From positions 264,273-328,272 of the forward strand of contig NZ_LMHU01000001.1 of the NCBI RefSeq assembly GCF_001428505.1: a DNA stretch of 64,000 bases. The letters are read 5' to 3'. The stretch comes from Terrabacter sp. Root181 (GTDB taxonomy: Bacteria > Actinomycetota > Actinomycetes > Actinomycetales > Dermatophilaceae). The notes beneath the pieces were generated by a model, which saw only the letters and a list, made by a program, of their open reading frames with translations, ran no database searches and was not told where the DNA came from. A program made the translations under genes and the position numbers. Of this stretch, positions 23,938 to 33,820 are shown piece by piece; position 1 is the stretch's first letter, and every line of letters starts with the position of its first letter.

Positions 23938-25992
23938 AGCAGCCCCGTGCGGCCCGACGCCTCGGCAGCCGGGGACGACCTGCGTCCGGTGCCACGGGCG
24001 CCGGCCACGCGGCGCTCCGTGCCGCCCGCCGTCGCCCCGGTGGTCGCCGTCGTCGCCGGTCTCGTGGCGTGCGTCGTGGCCGCGAGCTCCACGGGCGCCA
24101 TGGACCCCCTCGTCTTCGTCGAGGACGCCGGGCCCCTCGTGCGGTGGTCGGTGCCCCTCGTCCGCGTCGTCCACGACGTCGCAGCGGCCGTCACGGTCGC
24201 CTCCCTCGCGTTCGCAGCCTGCCTCGTGCCAGCGCCCGTCCGCTCGGGGCCGCGGATCCGCGCCACCGCCCCGACGGCGCCGTTGCGTCTCGCCGTGGGC
24301 GCCGGCTTCCTCTGGCTCGTCACCGCGCTCGCGGGGGCCGTGCTCACCTTCGCGGACGCCGCAGGCCTGCCGCTGTCGAGCCCCGCGCTCGTCCAGCAGC
24401 TGCAAGCGCTCGTGTGGCAGATCGACGCGACGCGGATCGGGCTCATCAGCGGCGCCTGCGCCTTCGTCGTCGCGACCGGGGCCGCCCTCGCGCGCAGCCG
24501 CACCGCAGCCGCCTGGCTCGGAGCCCTTGCCGCCGCCGGGATCGGGGTCCTCGGCCTCGCGAGCCACACGGGCGCCTCCGACGACCACGAGACGTCGGTC
24601 AACGCCATGGGGCTGCACCTGGTGGGTGCGACGACGTGGGTCGGTGGCCTCGTCGTGCTCGTCGTCCTTCATCGCTGGCTCGGCGAGCGGTTGGGCGTCA
24701 CGGCCCGGCGCTACTCCACGCTGGCGCTCGCCGCCTTCGTCGCCGTCGGGCTCTCGGGGGTGCTGGCGGCGACGACGCGCCTTGCTTCCTGGTCCGACCT
24801 CGGCACGCCCTACGGCCTGCTCATCGTCGTGAAGTCGCTCGCCTTCGTGGCGCTGGGCGCGGCCGGCTGGTGGCACCGGCGCTCGACGCTCGACGGCCTC
24901 GACGCAGGGGTCGGTCAGCGCGCCTTCGTGCGGCTCGCCCTCGGCGAGGTGGCGGTCATGGGGGCGACCTTCGGCGTCGCCGCCGCGCTGTCGCGCAGTG
25001 CGCCGCCCGTGCCCGAGGAGCTGCCCGACCCCACCCCCGCGCTCGCGGTCACCGGCTTCCCGGCGCCACCTGACCCCGCGACCGTGACATGGTGGGCGAC
25101 CTGGCGCACCGACTGGCTCTGGCTCGCCGTGGCCGTCGTCGCCATCGGGTTGTATGCCGCCGGGGTCGTCGCCGCGCGCGTGGCCTCCGCGCGGGCCCTG
25201 GTCGAGTCGCACCGCGACGGGAGTCGTGCCGAACCCCTCGAGGACAGCCGCGCGGGGCGCCGACGGGCGCAGGCCGTGGTCGGCTGGTCCCGCCTGCGCA
25301 CCACCTCGTGGGTGCTCGGGTGCCTGCTGCTCGTCTGGACGACGAGCGGGCCCCTCGGGACCTACGGTCGCGTCTCCTTCGCGTGGCACACGGCGCTCCT
25401 GCTCGTGCTCGCCCTCGTCGTGCCGCTGCCGCTCGTCGCCGGGTCACCCGTCAGGCTCGCCGAGCGCGCGCTCGCCTCGCGCGACGACGGCACCCTCGGC
25501 CCGCGCGAGGTCGTCGTCGGGCTGGCGCGCTCCGGCGTCGTCGGCGCGCTGACGCGTCCGGTCGTCGCGACGGTGCTGCTCGTCGCCGGGCTCGTGGTGC
25601 TGCACGCGAGCGGCCTGCTCGACCTCGCCTTCACGACCCACCCCGGTCATCTCGTCATGGTCGCGTCCGCCCTCGCCGTCGGAGTCCTCTGGGCCACGGC
25701 GATGACCGCAGCTCCCGACTCGCCGGCGCGTGGCCCCCTGCGCACCGTCCTGCTGTGTCTCGGCGCTCTCGTGGTGGGTGCCTTCGCCACGGCGGCCTGG
25801 CTGGCCCGCAGCTCCACCATCCTCGCCGCCGAGCCGCTCGGCGGCCTCGACCTGCCCTGGCTGCCCGACCTCGCCGCGGACCAGGTGCGCGCCGGAGCCG
25901 TCATCCTCTTCGTCGTCGTCCCGGTGTGCGTGCTGCTCGCCGTCGTCGCGGCCGCCCGGACGCCGCGGGGGCCGCGCGCCCGAGGTCGCTGA
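23935..25992 (+). CDS. CopD domain - cytochrome c oxidase assembly (CtaG) fusion membrane protein
   Basis: 685 aa from the ATG at 23935, the last ATG of the repeat chain. The N-terminal half (residues about 20-360) has eight or nine membrane segments with ALASHTGASDDHETSVNAMG/LHLVGATTWVGGLVVLVVLH, typical of copper-resistance CopD domains. After a loop the second half is the caa3-type CtaG domain (WVLGCLLLVWTTSGPLGTYG, SFAWHTALLLVLALVVPLPL, ALGVLWATAM region). Such fusions are standard in actinobacteria and deliver copper for cytochrome oxidase assembly. Coupled by the mini-ORF relay to the preceding gene. Confidence 0.85.
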   Translation: MSSPVRPDASAAGDDLRPVPRAPATRRSVPPAVAPVVAVVAGLVACVVAASSTGAMDPLVFVEDAGPLVRWSVPLVRVVHDVAAAVTVASLAFAACLVPAPVRSGPRIRATAPTAPLRLAVGAGFLWLVTALAGAVLTFADAAGLPLSSPALVQQLQALVWQIDATRIGLISGACAFVVATGAALARSRTAAAWLGALAAAGIGVLGLASHTGASDDHETSVNAMGLHLVGATTWVGGLVVLVVLHRWLGERLGVTARRYSTLALAAFVAVGLSGVLAATTRLASWSDLGTPYGLLIVVKSLAFVALGAAGWWHRRSTLDGLDAGVGQRAFVRLALGEVAVMGATFGVAAALSRSAPPVPEELPDPTPALAVTGFPAPPDPATVTWWATWRTDWLWLAVAVVAIGLYAAGVVAARVASARALVESHRDGSRAEPLEDSRAGRRRAQAVVGWSRLRTTSWVLGCLLLVWTTSGPLGTYGRVSFAWHTALLLVLALVVPLPLVAGSPVRLAERALASRDDGTLGPREVVVGLARSGVVGALTRPVVATVLLVAGLVVLHASGLLDLAFTTHPGHLVMVASALAVGVLWATAMTAAPDSPARGPLRTVLLCLGALVVGAFATAAWLARSSTILAAEPLGGLDLPWLPDLAADQVRAGAVILFVVVPVCVLLAVVAAARTPRGPRARGR

Positions 25993-26169
25993 GGGCGCGT
26001 CGCGGCGGACGGCATACGCCCCTCACGAGCCGACCACGGCGGCGGTTCCGGCGCTACGCTGCGACGACGGGTGCGCGGACGTCTGGACCATCCCTCGGTC
26101 GCGGGCCCGTCGATGCGCGATGATGCCCGGCGGGGAGGGCCATGAGGGGTGGCCGAGGGGGGCCGTGCT

Positions 26170-27969
26170 GTGACCATTGACTTCAACCCACCGCCGGGGT
26201 GGCCGACGCCACCTGCGACGTGGGTGCCGCCGGACGAGTGGCTGCCCGGCCCCGAGTGGCCCGAGCCGCCGGCCGACTGGACGTTCTGGTCGGTGACCGA
26301 GCAGCAGCCCCGGTCGGGGAGGTCCAAGCGGCAGGGACGCGGCCGCCTGAGCAAGGTCTCCTTCCCCCTCGCGACGGTGGCGGCGCAGTCGACGGTGTCG
26401 CTCGCCGCCCTCTTCCCGGAGCGGGCTCGGCAGGCGGGGGGTGCGACCTACGGGGGATACGGCAGCTCGTCGGGGGGCGATGCGGCGCCCGCGACCAAGG
26501 CGGGACGCGAGTACTACCAACCACGGGGGGTGGGCGGCGCGGCGACAGGCAGCGTGACCGACCCGAGCAACGGGTCGGTCCTCAACGGCTCCGCACCGGC
26601 GCCCGCCGGACGCCTGCTCGTGCAGCCGGACGCGCGGGCGGACGTCGGCGGCGCTGGCGACGAGGGCGAGGTGGCGCCGGGCATCCGGCTGTCACCGATC
26701 CTGCGGCTCGTGGCGCACCCGTCCGGTCTGCGCGTGCAGTTCCGGGTCGGTGGCCCCGTGGCCGCGGCGCTCGCCGACGTCATGACGCCCGCCATCGAGG
26801 CGGCCACTCCCGGCATGACCGCGACGCAGTCGGCCCAGTCCGGGCAGCAGGGGAGGTCCGGTCGGGGCGGACGCGGCGGGCGGCAGGGCGGCCTGCGCCT
26901 GCTGCGGCGCGGGCGTCGGGACAGCGGCGACCTCCCGGGTGGCACCTCTGCGGGGGCAGGTTCCGGAGGGCACCCCGGGGCCGGCGCGCTCTCCATCCGC
27001 GAGCTCGCGCGTCGAGCCCTCGAGGCGCGACGCGAGACGGACCGCGACGCGGCGCTCGGGGTGGAGCGCGACCTGTGCTCCGTGCACCGCCAGGCGTTCC
27101 TCGCGATCCGCCCGCCCGCTGTGACGCCGCTCGAGCCCGTGACCGCCTCGGAGACGTCGGCGATCCGGCAGAAGGCGCTCGCCGCCACCGGTGCCACGGC
27201 GAAGGGCCTCTCACGCGCCGAGAGCACCGAGCTCAAGGCGCTCGCCGCCGAGCGGGCCGACGCCTTCGTGCGCGCCAGCAACGTCGCGCGCCGGGTGATC
27301 GCCGACCGGCGCGAGGCCCTCGCGTCGGGTGCGTGGCAGCTCCTCGAGGCGCACGACCCGGCCGCGGTCGTCGCCGTCGTCGACGAGGCACTGCGGCTCT
27401 CGGGCAACGACCTCACCTGCCTCGACGCCGGCACCGACCCGGTGACGCAACGGGCCTACGTGACGGTCCTCGTGCGCTTCGCGACCATCGGCATCGTCGC
27501 CGAGGAGGGCCGCGAGGTCAGCCCGTCGGGCCGCACGACGTGGCGGGCGCGCACGGCGTGGGAGCGCAACGGGGTGTATGCCGCCGGGCTGGCCTCCGTC
27601 GTCCTCGCCGCCGCGAAGCAGGTCGACAGCATCGCGCCGGCGACCGACGACGTGAACGTCGTCGTCGTGCGCCCGACCCGCAACGGCCGGGGCGTCGAGC
27701 CGGTCTACGTCGGGCGCCTCGACCGCGAGGACGCGTCCCTGCGCCATCCCGAGGCAGACCCGCTACCCCTCGTCATCAGCTCGGCGGTGCCACACGGCAT
27801 ACGCATCCACGGTCCGGAGCGCGAGGTCACCGCGCTCGACCACGCGGCCGACGTCGACGGGGCGCTGCGCGAGATCGTCGACGCGTGCCGGGCCGCGGAT
27901 GCCCAGGCGGCGCGACTCCAGCTGGCGCGGCGGGGGCAGGCAGGCGGGTCGGTCCCACCAGCCGGTTAG
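26170..27969 (+). CDS. PPGWP-family protein (intact paralogue)
   Basis: 599 aa from the GTG at 26170 (VTIDFNPPPGWPTPPATWVP); a GTG at 26149 is in frame but the homologous start of the 19907 gene favours 26170. Layout: Trp/Pro module (1-45), Gly/Ser-rich linker, a beta-rich segment (IRLSPILRLVAHPSGLRVQF), a Gly/Arg-rich stretch, a helical region, and the conserved C-terminal domain shared with the 20286 gene. No signal peptide or membrane helix. It follows the CopD-CtaG gene and its stop overlaps that of the convergent SRPBCC gene. Function unknown. Confidence 0.7.
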   Translation: MTIDFNPPPGWPTPPATWVPPDEWLPGPEWPEPPADWTFWSVTEQQPRSGRSKRQGRGRLSKVSFPLATVAAQSTVSLAALFPERARQAGGATYGGYGSSSGGDAAPATKAGREYYQPRGVGGAATGSVTDPSNGSVLNGSAPAPAGRLLVQPDARADVGGAGDEGEVAPGIRLSPILRLVAHPSGLRVQFRVGGPVAAALADVMTPAIEAATPGMTATQSAQSGQQGRSGRGGRGGRQGGLRLLRRGRRDSGDLPGGTSAGAGSGGHPGAGALSIRELARRALEARRETDRDAALGVERDLCSVHRQAFLAIRPPAVTPLEPVTASETSAIRQKALAATGATAKGLSRAESTELKALAAERADAFVRASNVARRVIADRREALASGAWQLLEAHDPAAVVAVVDEALRLSGNDLTCLDAGTDPVTQRAYVTVLVRFATIGIVAEEGREVSPSGRTTWRARTAWERNGVYAAGLASVVLAAAKQVDSIAPATDDVNVVVVRPTRNGRGVEPVYVGRLDREDASLRHPEADPLPLVISSAVPHGIRIHGPEREVTALDHAADVDGALREIVDACRAADAQAARLQLARRGQAGGSVPPAG

Positions 27970-28355
27970 AGGTCGCGCCGAACGAGTCGGCGCAGCGCGA
28001 GCGCGGCGAGCGGGCGATAGCCGACGACCGCGAAGGCCGGTGCGTCGATGACGACCTCGGTCATGCAGCCGCCCGGTGCGTGCCGGACGACGTGGTCGAG
28101 CCTGGCGTGCACCGGGCCGAGCCGCACGTGCCAGCTCCACTCCATCGCCTCCGGGTCGACGGCCAGCACCTCGAACGGCACCCGCACCCCGAGCGGCCCG
28201 ACGACCAGGCCGTTGAGGCCGGGGGAGAGGCGGTGCGTGGCGGCGATGACCTCCTGGATCTGCGGCGACCACGTCGACCAGAGCTCGAGGTTCTCGTAGC
28301 GGGCCCAGGCGACGGCCGGGTCGGCTCCGCCGCTTGCGGTGATCGTCGCGCGCAT
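27966..28355 (-). CDS. SRPBCC family (polyketide cyclase/START-like) protein
   Basis: 129 aa beginning MRATITASGGADPAVAWARY. The pattern of N-terminal strand, ENLELWSTWSPQIQEVIA, RLSPGLNGLVVGPLGVRVPF and EWSWHVRLGPVHARLDHVV fits the SRPBCC hydrophobic-pocket fold. Ligand unknown. Its stop overlaps the convergent PPGWP-family gene by 4 bp. The cupin gene lies 18 bp upstream on the same strand, so the two may be co-transcribed. Confidence 0.75.
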   Translation of the reverse strand: MRATITASGGADPAVAWARYENLELWSTWSPQIQEVIAATHRLSPGLNGLVVGPLGVRVPFEVLAVDPEAMEWSWHVRLGPVHARLDHVVRHAPGGCMTEVVIDAPAFAVVGYRPLAALALRRLVRRDL

Positions 28356-28373
28356 GGTGGGCTCCCTCGTCGC

Positions 28374-28853
28374 TCAGGTGCGGTCGGCGTCCGGGGACGC
28401 GTGAGGGGACGTGTGAGGGGACGTGTCAGGGGAAGCGGCGGGGTCGGTGGTGGGGGCGGGTCCGTCGACGTTGACCGTCGGCGTGCCCGACCCGCAGCGC
28501 ACGATGACCGCGCGGGACGTGCCGTCGCCCGGGTTGGACTCGCGGTGCACGGCGCCTGCCGGCACCCGGAGGAAGTCGCCCGGGCCGGCCTCGACGACGA
28601 CCTCGCCGCCCGGCCCCGACTCGAGCCGCATCCGGCCCGAGACGACGTAGAGCGTCGTGTCGTGGTCGCCGTGGTGGTGCCAGCCGGAGACGGCGCCGGC
28701 CTCGGTGTCGACGGTGCCCGACCACATCGACTCGGTGTGCAGGGCGACCTGCCGGCTCATCCCCGGTGTCGGGTCGGCAGGGCTCAGGGCGTTGCCGGCG
28801 ACGTGGCTGCACGGCTCGGCGGCGGCGGTCGGCAGGTCGGGGTGCTTCGTCAT
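28374..28853 (-). CDS. cupin domain protein
   Basis: 159 aa from the ATG at 28853. The cupin core has GAVSGWHHHGDHDTTLYVVS with metal-binding histidines and the second motif PGDFLRVPAGAVHRESNPGD. Small cupins bind metal and act as enzymes or sensors; the role is unknown. The C-terminus is a Ser/Pro/His/Asp repeat (SPDTSPHTSPHASPDADRT) encoded by three 12-bp tandem copies at about 28393-28430. It is divergent from the FAD oxidoreductase gene and lies just upstream of the SRPBCC gene. Confidence 0.8.
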   Translation of the reverse strand: MTKHPDLPTAAAEPCSHVAGNALSPADPTPGMSRQVALHTESMWSGTVDTEAGAVSGWHHHGDHDTTLYVVSGRMRLESGPGGEVVVEAGPGDFLRVPAGAVHRESNPGDGTSRAVIVRCGSGTPTVNVDGPAPTTDPAASPDTSPHTSPHASPDADRT

Positions 28854-28902
28854 GCCCCCATCAAACCCCCGGAGCTCTAGCCTTGTCGTGTCCGTCAGCG
28901 AG

Positions 28903-30297
28903 ATGAGGTGGGCTGTGGGAGCAGGGCGTGCAGGTCGGGCAGGGCGTGCAGGTCGGGTCGTCGTGGTCGGCGGCAGCATGGCCGGGCTGCTCGCGGCCCG
29001 GGCCCTCGCCGACCATGCGGAGTCGGTCGTCGTGCTGGAGCGGGAGCGGTTGTCCGACGAGGTCGCACCTCGCGGCCGCGTGCCGCAGGGCCGGCACCTG
29101 CACGTGCTCCTCTCGGCCGGCCTCGACCGGTTACGGCAGTGGTTCCCGGGCATCGAGGAGGAGCTGACGTCGCTCGGTGCGGTCCCGGTCGACGGCTTCG
29201 GGGCGTGGGTGCACCAGGGCGGTGCGTATCGCGCCCGCGGCTACTGGGGACGCCCCGGCTTGGGCATGACGCGCCCCCTCCTCGAGCTCGTCGTCCGGCG
29301 GCGCGTGGCCGCGCTGCCCTCCGTGACGATCGAGGACGGAGTGACCGTCGAGTCGCTCAGGGTCCGGCAGGGTCGCGTCACCGGCGTGGTCGTCGCCGGA
29401 GAGGCGCGACCCGCGGACCTCGTCGTCGACTGCTCCGGGCGCAGCTCACGCATCGCCCACGACCTCGCGGCCGCCCGGCTGCTCGACCCGCCCGTCACCA
29501 AGGTCGGCATCGACATCGGCTACTCCTCCTTCTTCCTGCGCCGCGCACCGGAGGACTTCGAGGGGATGTTCCTCGTCAGCATCGAGAACCCGGGATCGTT
29601 CCGCGGCGGCGCCGTCGTGCCCGTCGAGGGCGACCGGTGGCAGGTGACGCTGTCGGGCGTCCACGGCGACGTGCCGCCCGCGACCGACGACGGGCTGGTG
29701 GACTTCGCCGCGACGCTCTCGACACCCGCGGTCGCGCAGCTCATCGCGCAGTGCGAGCGGGTCTCGGACATCCACACCTACCGCTTCCCGTCGAGCCAGC
29801 GCCGGCACTACGAGAAGGTGCGGGCACTGCTTCCGGGGCTCGTCACGCTCGGCGACGCGTCGAGCAGCTTCGACCCGATCTACGGGCAGGGGATGACGTC
29901 GTCGGCGCTCCAGGCGGCTGCGCTCGGCGCGGTCGCGGGTCGCGTCGGGATCCTGTCGGACGAGCTGCCGAAACGCTTCCACCGCAAGGCCGCCCGCATC
30001 ATCGAGGCGCCATGGCGGATCGCCGTCGGTGGGGACTTCGGCCACCCCGAGACCGTCGGCGACCGGCCGGTCGGCACGGCCCAGCTCAACGGCTACATGG
30101 TGCGCGTCATCTATGCGGCCCACGCGTCCCTGCCGGTGGCCCGCTCGTTCAACCGGGTCCTCCAGCTCGAGGACCCGCCGGCCTCCCTCCTGCGGCCGTC
30201 GATGGTGGCGAGGGTGCTCCGCGCCTCGCGGAGGTCGCCGGTCGTGACCGGCGCCGAGGTGCGCCACCCGACCGTGGGCCCGCACCCGGCCGGCTGA
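28903..30297 (+). CDS. FAD-dependent oxidoreductase (geranylgeranyl-reductase/monooxygenase type)
   Basis: 464 aa from the ATG at 28903; a GTG at 28915 with GAGG 8 nt upstream is an equally good start. An 18-bp duplication encodes the N-terminal GRAGRAGRAGR, followed by the dinucleotide-binding motif VVVVGGSMAGLLAARALADH. LVVDCSGRSSRIAHDL and LVTLGDASSSFDPIYGQGMT are the GD motif and second FAD contact. The family includes FAD-dependent hydroxylases and halogenase relatives. The substrate is unknown. Confidence 0.82.
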   Translation: MRWAVGAGRAGRAGRAGRVVVVGGSMAGLLAARALADHAESVVVLERERLSDEVAPRGRVPQGRHLHVLLSAGLDRLRQWFPGIEEELTSLGAVPVDGFGAWVHQGGAYRARGYWGRPGLGMTRPLLELVVRRRVAALPSVTIEDGVTVESLRVRQGRVTGVVVAGEARPADLVVDCSGRSSRIAHDLAAARLLDPPVTKVGIDIGYSSFFLRRAPEDFEGMFLVSIENPGSFRGGAVVPVEGDRWQVTLSGVHGDVPPATDDGLVDFAATLSTPAVAQLIAQCERVSDIHTYRFPSSQRRHYEKVRALLPGLVTLGDASSSFDPIYGQGMTSSALQAAALGAVAGRVGILSDELPKRFHRKAARIIEAPWRIAVGGDFGHPETVGDRPVGTAQLNGYMVRVIYAAHASLPVARSFNRVLQLEDPPASLLRPSMVARVLRASRRSPVVTGAEVRHPTVGPHPAG

Positions 30298-30382
30298 GCC
30301 ACGGGGACCTGCCGACTCGACCTGGGGTGTGGTCGTGACGGACCGCTGTGTCACCGGGGCACTTCTTTGACAGGGTGGACGC

Positions 30383-32719
30383 ATGAGGACCGACCACTTC
30401 ATCCGATTCGAGCGTGTCGACTCCGTCGAGGAGACGGCGAGCGGCCTGCTGGCCCGCCTGCACGGGGAGCAGCTGCGCGTCGACGCCGTGCGCTCGGACG
30501 TCGTGCGCGTCCAGCTGAGCCGTGGCGGCGTCCTCGACGAGAAGCCGACGTATGCCGTGTGCATCGACCCGCTCGCCGTGACCGACGGCGGGGGCGGCGT
30601 CACGTGGCGGGCGGAGGAGTCGGAGGGTGCGTGGCGGCTCGTCACCGACGACCTCGTCGTGACGCTCTGGCTCGACCCGTTCCGCGTCGACATCCACCGC
30701 ACCGACGGGTCGGTCGTCATCGAGTCGATCCCGGACTCGGAGGGCCGCTACTGGACCTACGCGACACTCAACGACGCGTGGACGACGCGCCGGCGCATCG
30801 GTCGCGACGACGCGATCTACGGTCTCGGCGAGAAGGGCGGCCACCACAACCGGCGCGGCCGCGACTTCACGATGTGGAACACCGACGTCCTCAACGAGCA
30901 CGCGACGGCCGAGTTCCGCGCGGGGCTCGACGCGGACGACCCGCGCGCCGACATGACGAGCGCCGAGTTCGACCCGTACTACGTGACGATCCCGTTCTTC
31001 TACCAGCGCGACGCCTCGACCGGGGCGGCGGCCGGCTCGTTCGTCGACAACGGCTACCGCGGCGAGTACGAGTTCAGCCGCGACGACGAGTACCGCGTCA
31101 CCTTCCACGGCGGACAGTGGACGGAGTACGTCTTCGCCGGCCCCTCGATGGCGGGCATCCTCGAGCGCTACACGTGGCTGACCGGCCGTGCGTCGCTGCC
31201 TCCGATCTGGGCGCTCGGCTACCACCACTGCCGGTGGCACGCGTACAAGCAGCAGGACATCGAGGTCATCGCCAAGCGCTACCGCGACGACGAGTTCCCT
31301 TGCGACGCCATCTGGCTCGACATCGACTACATGGACGGCTACCGCGTCTTCACGTGGGACTCGGAGCGATACCCGGACCCCGCCGGCATGCTCAAGGGCC
31401 TGGCCAACCACGGCTTCCGGGCCATCTCGATCGTCGACCCGGGCGTCAAGCACGACCCCGGCTACGCGGTCTACGACGACGGTCTGGCGCAGGACGTCTT
31501 CTGCCGCACCGAGGGCGGCGACACGTACATCGGCCAGGTGTGGCCGGGCAACACGGTCTTCCCGGACTTCGCGACGCCCGAGGCGCGTTCGTGGTGGGGC
31601 GCCCTCAACGCCCGGCACGTCGAGTCGGGTCTGGCGGGCATCTGGAACGACATGAACGAGCCCGCCACCGGCGAGATCGCGCCCCAGGCGATGCTCTTTG
31701 ACAAGGGTCGCGCCAAGCACGAGCGCTACCACAACCAGTACGCCCTGCTCATGGCGATGGGCACGATCGAGGGCCTGCGGGCCGCCCGGCCGGAGGCCCG
31801 GACGTTCATCCTGTCGCGAGCCGGCTTCGCAGGCATCCAGCGCTACGCCGCGAACTGGATGGGCGACAACCAGGCCCGTTGGGACCACCTGTGGGTCAGC
31901 ACCCCGATGGCGTGCGGCTTCGGACTGTCGGGCCAGCCCTTCGTCGGCGCCGACATCGGTGGCTTCCAGGGCGACACGAACCCGGAGCTCTTCCTGCGAT
32001 GGATGCAGATGGGCGTGCTGACTCCCTTCTGCCGCAACCACTCCGAGACGAACAACATCGACCAGTACCCCTGGTCGTTCGGGCCCGAGATCCACAACCT
32101 GGCCCGTGAGGCGGTGCGCCTGCGCTACCGGCTCATCCCCTACATCTACTCGGCGTTCGTCCGGGCGACCGAGACGGGGGAGCCGGTGCAGCGTCCGCTC
32201 GTCCTTGACTACCAAGGCGATCCGGCCGTCGTCGACATCGACGACCAGTACCTCTTCGGCCGCGACCTCCTCGTCGCGCCGGTGAGCGAGCAGGGGCAGA
32301 CGTCGCGAACCGTCTACCTCCCGGAGGGCGACTGGTACGACTGGCACACCGGCGAGCTGCACCACGGCGGCCAGCGGATCACGGTGGAGACCCCGCTCGA
32401 GCGGCTCCCGCTCTACGCGCGCGCCGGCGCCGCGATCCCGATGTGGGCCGAGGCACCCGCCTCGACGGACGGTTACCGGCCCGAGTCGGTCGAGCTGCAC
32501 GTCTTCGACCCGGTCGTCGACGGCCGCTGGGAGTCGGTGCTCGTCGAGGACGACGGCCTCACGGTCGCCGACGGCGAGGCCGAGCGCCTCACGACGACCG
32601 TCGTCGTCGAGCGCTCGGGCGGCGAGGTGTCGGTCGAGCACGAGACGTCGGGACCCGGGTATGCCGGTCACGCGCGGACCCGCTTCGACGTCGTGCGCCA
32701 CAGCGCGCACGAGTCGTAG
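30383..32719 (+). CDS. glycoside hydrolase family 31 (alpha-glucosidase type)
   Basis: 778 aa from the ATG at 30383 with AGGGTGG upstream. An N-terminal beta-sandwich precedes the TIM barrel. The catalytic nucleophile is Asp423 in GIWNDMNEP and the acid/base Asp495 in WMGDNQARW; ALGYHHCRWHAYKQQD and FVGADIGGFQGDTNPELFLR are family blocks. No signal peptide, so the enzyme is likely intracellular and acts on imported alpha-glucosides. Its operon context is single-gene; the CDF gene follows after 132 bp. Confidence 0.9.
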   Translation: MRTDHFIRFERVDSVEETASGLLARLHGEQLRVDAVRSDVVRVQLSRGGVLDEKPTYAVCIDPLAVTDGGGGVTWRAEESEGAWRLVTDDLVVTLWLDPFRVDIHRTDGSVVIESIPDSEGRYWTYATLNDAWTTRRRIGRDDAIYGLGEKGGHHNRRGRDFTMWNTDVLNEHATAEFRAGLDADDPRADMTSAEFDPYYVTIPFFYQRDASTGAAAGSFVDNGYRGEYEFSRDDEYRVTFHGGQWTEYVFAGPSMAGILERYTWLTGRASLPPIWALGYHHCRWHAYKQQDIEVIAKRYRDDEFPCDAIWLDIDYMDGYRVFTWDSERYPDPAGMLKGLANHGFRAISIVDPGVKHDPGYAVYDDGLAQDVFCRTEGGDTYIGQVWPGNTVFPDFATPEARSWWGALNARHVESGLAGIWNDMNEPATGEIAPQAMLFDKGRAKHERYHNQYALLMAMGTIEGLRAARPEARTFILSRAGFAGIQRYAANWMGDNQARWDHLWVSTPMACGFGLSGQPFVGADIGGFQGDTNPELFLRWMQMGVLTPFCRNHSETNNIDQYPWSFGPEIHNLAREAVRLRYRLIPYIYSAFVRATETGEPVQRPLVLDYQGDPAVVDIDDQYLFGRDLLVAPVSEQGQTSRTVYLPEGDWYDWHTGELHHGGQRITVETPLERLPLYARAGAAIPMWAEAPASTDGYRPESVELHVFDPVVDGRWESVLVEDDGLTVADGEAERLTTTVVVERSGGEVSVEHETSGPGYAGHARTRFDVVRHSAHES

Positions 32720-32762
32720 ACGACGCCAGGACGGGGCGGCCCGTTCGCTGGGACTGCAGCGA

Positions 32763-32791
32763 ACGGCATACGCCCCCATCGGGTATGCCGT
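32763..32791. repeat. 9-bp inverted pair of the GTATGCCG motif
   Basis: ACGGCATAC at 32763-32771 and GTATGCCGT at 32783-32791, 11 bp apart, form a hairpin between the GH31 and CDF genes. Confidence 0.8.
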
Positions 32792-32851
32792 CGGCGCAGT
32801 CCGCTCGAGCGCCCCTTGAGCGGGTGACCCCCGAACGGAAGACTGGCGACC

Positions 32852-33820
32852 ATGGCTGACACGGCGGAGCGCGAGCAGGGCCAGAAGAGCGAGAGTCTGC
32901 TCACCGTCATCATCGCGCTGGCGATGAACGCCCTGATCGCCGTGGCGAAGTCGGTCGTCGCGATCATCACCGGGTCGGCGTCGATGGTCGCCGAGGCCGC
33001 CCACTCGTGGGCCGACGCGGGCAACGAGATCTTCCTGCTCATCGCTGAGCGTCGCGCGGGGCAGAAGCGCGACACGACGCACCCCTTCGGCTACGGCCGA
33101 GAGGCGTACGTGTGGTCGATGTTCGCGGCGTTCGGGCTCTTCGGCGCCGGCGCGGTCGTGTCGGTCTGGCACGGCATCTCGGTGCTCGGGCACGAGGAGC
33201 CGGAGACGTCGTACACGTGGGCGTATGCCGTGCTCGCCATCGCCTTCGTGCTCGAGAGCGTGTCGTTCGTCCAGGCGACGCGGCAGACGCGGTCCGAGGC
33301 GCGGGCTCTCGGGCTGCGGCCGCTGAAGTTCATCGCCAACACGTCGAACCCGACCCTGCGGGCGGTCTTCGCCGAGGACGCCGCGGCGCTCATCGGTCTG
33401 CTCATCGCGGGGCTCGGGATCTTCCTGCACCAGGTCACGGGCAACGCGGTCTGGGACGCGCTCGGCTCGATCCTCGTCGGCCTGCTGCTCGGTGTCGTCG
33501 CGATCTTCCTCATCAGCCGCAACCGCGACTACCTCGTCGGGCAGGCCGTGCGGCCGGAGCTGTGGGCGCGGGCCTTCGACGCCCTGCACGACAGTCCAGA
33601 GGTCGAGCGGATCACCTTCCTGCACCTCGAGTTCGTCGGGCCGGGGCGCGTCTTCCTCGTCGCGGCCGTCGACCTGACCGGTGACGACACCGAGTCGAAG
33701 GTGGCCGACCGTCTGGCGGTGCTCGGGCACGAGATCGAGAAGCACGAGCTCGTCGAGCTGGCCATGGTCACCCTGTCGCGGACGGACGCGCCGAGCATCG
33801 AGCGCCCGGCAGTCGCCTAG
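32852..33820 (+). CDS. cation diffusion facilitator (CDF) transporter
   Basis: 322 aa. Six membrane segments; the metal site of transmembrane segment 2 is AAHSWADAGNE (His51, Asp55) and that of segment 5 is FAEDAAALIG. The cytoplasmic C-terminal domain has the ferredoxin-like fold (ITFLHLEFVGPGRVFLVAAV). CDF proteins export Zn2+, Fe2+ or Mn2+ using protons. The metal cannot be told from sequence by eye. Starts at the ATG at 32852; GGAAG lies 10-14 nt upstream. Confidence 0.88.
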   Translation: MADTAEREQGQKSESLLTVIIALAMNALIAVAKSVVAIITGSASMVAEAAHSWADAGNEIFLLIAERRAGQKRDTTHPFGYGREAYVWSMFAAFGLFGAGAVVSVWHGISVLGHEEPETSYTWAYAVLAIAFVLESVSFVQATRQTRSEARALGLRPLKFIANTSNPTLRAVFAEDAAALIGLLIAGLGIFLHQVTGNAVWDALGSILVGLLLGVVAIFLISRNRDYLVGQAVRPELWARAFDALHDSPEVERITFLHLEFVGPGRVFLVAAVDLTGDDTESKVADRLAVLGHEIEKHELVELAMVTLSRTDAPSIERPAVA

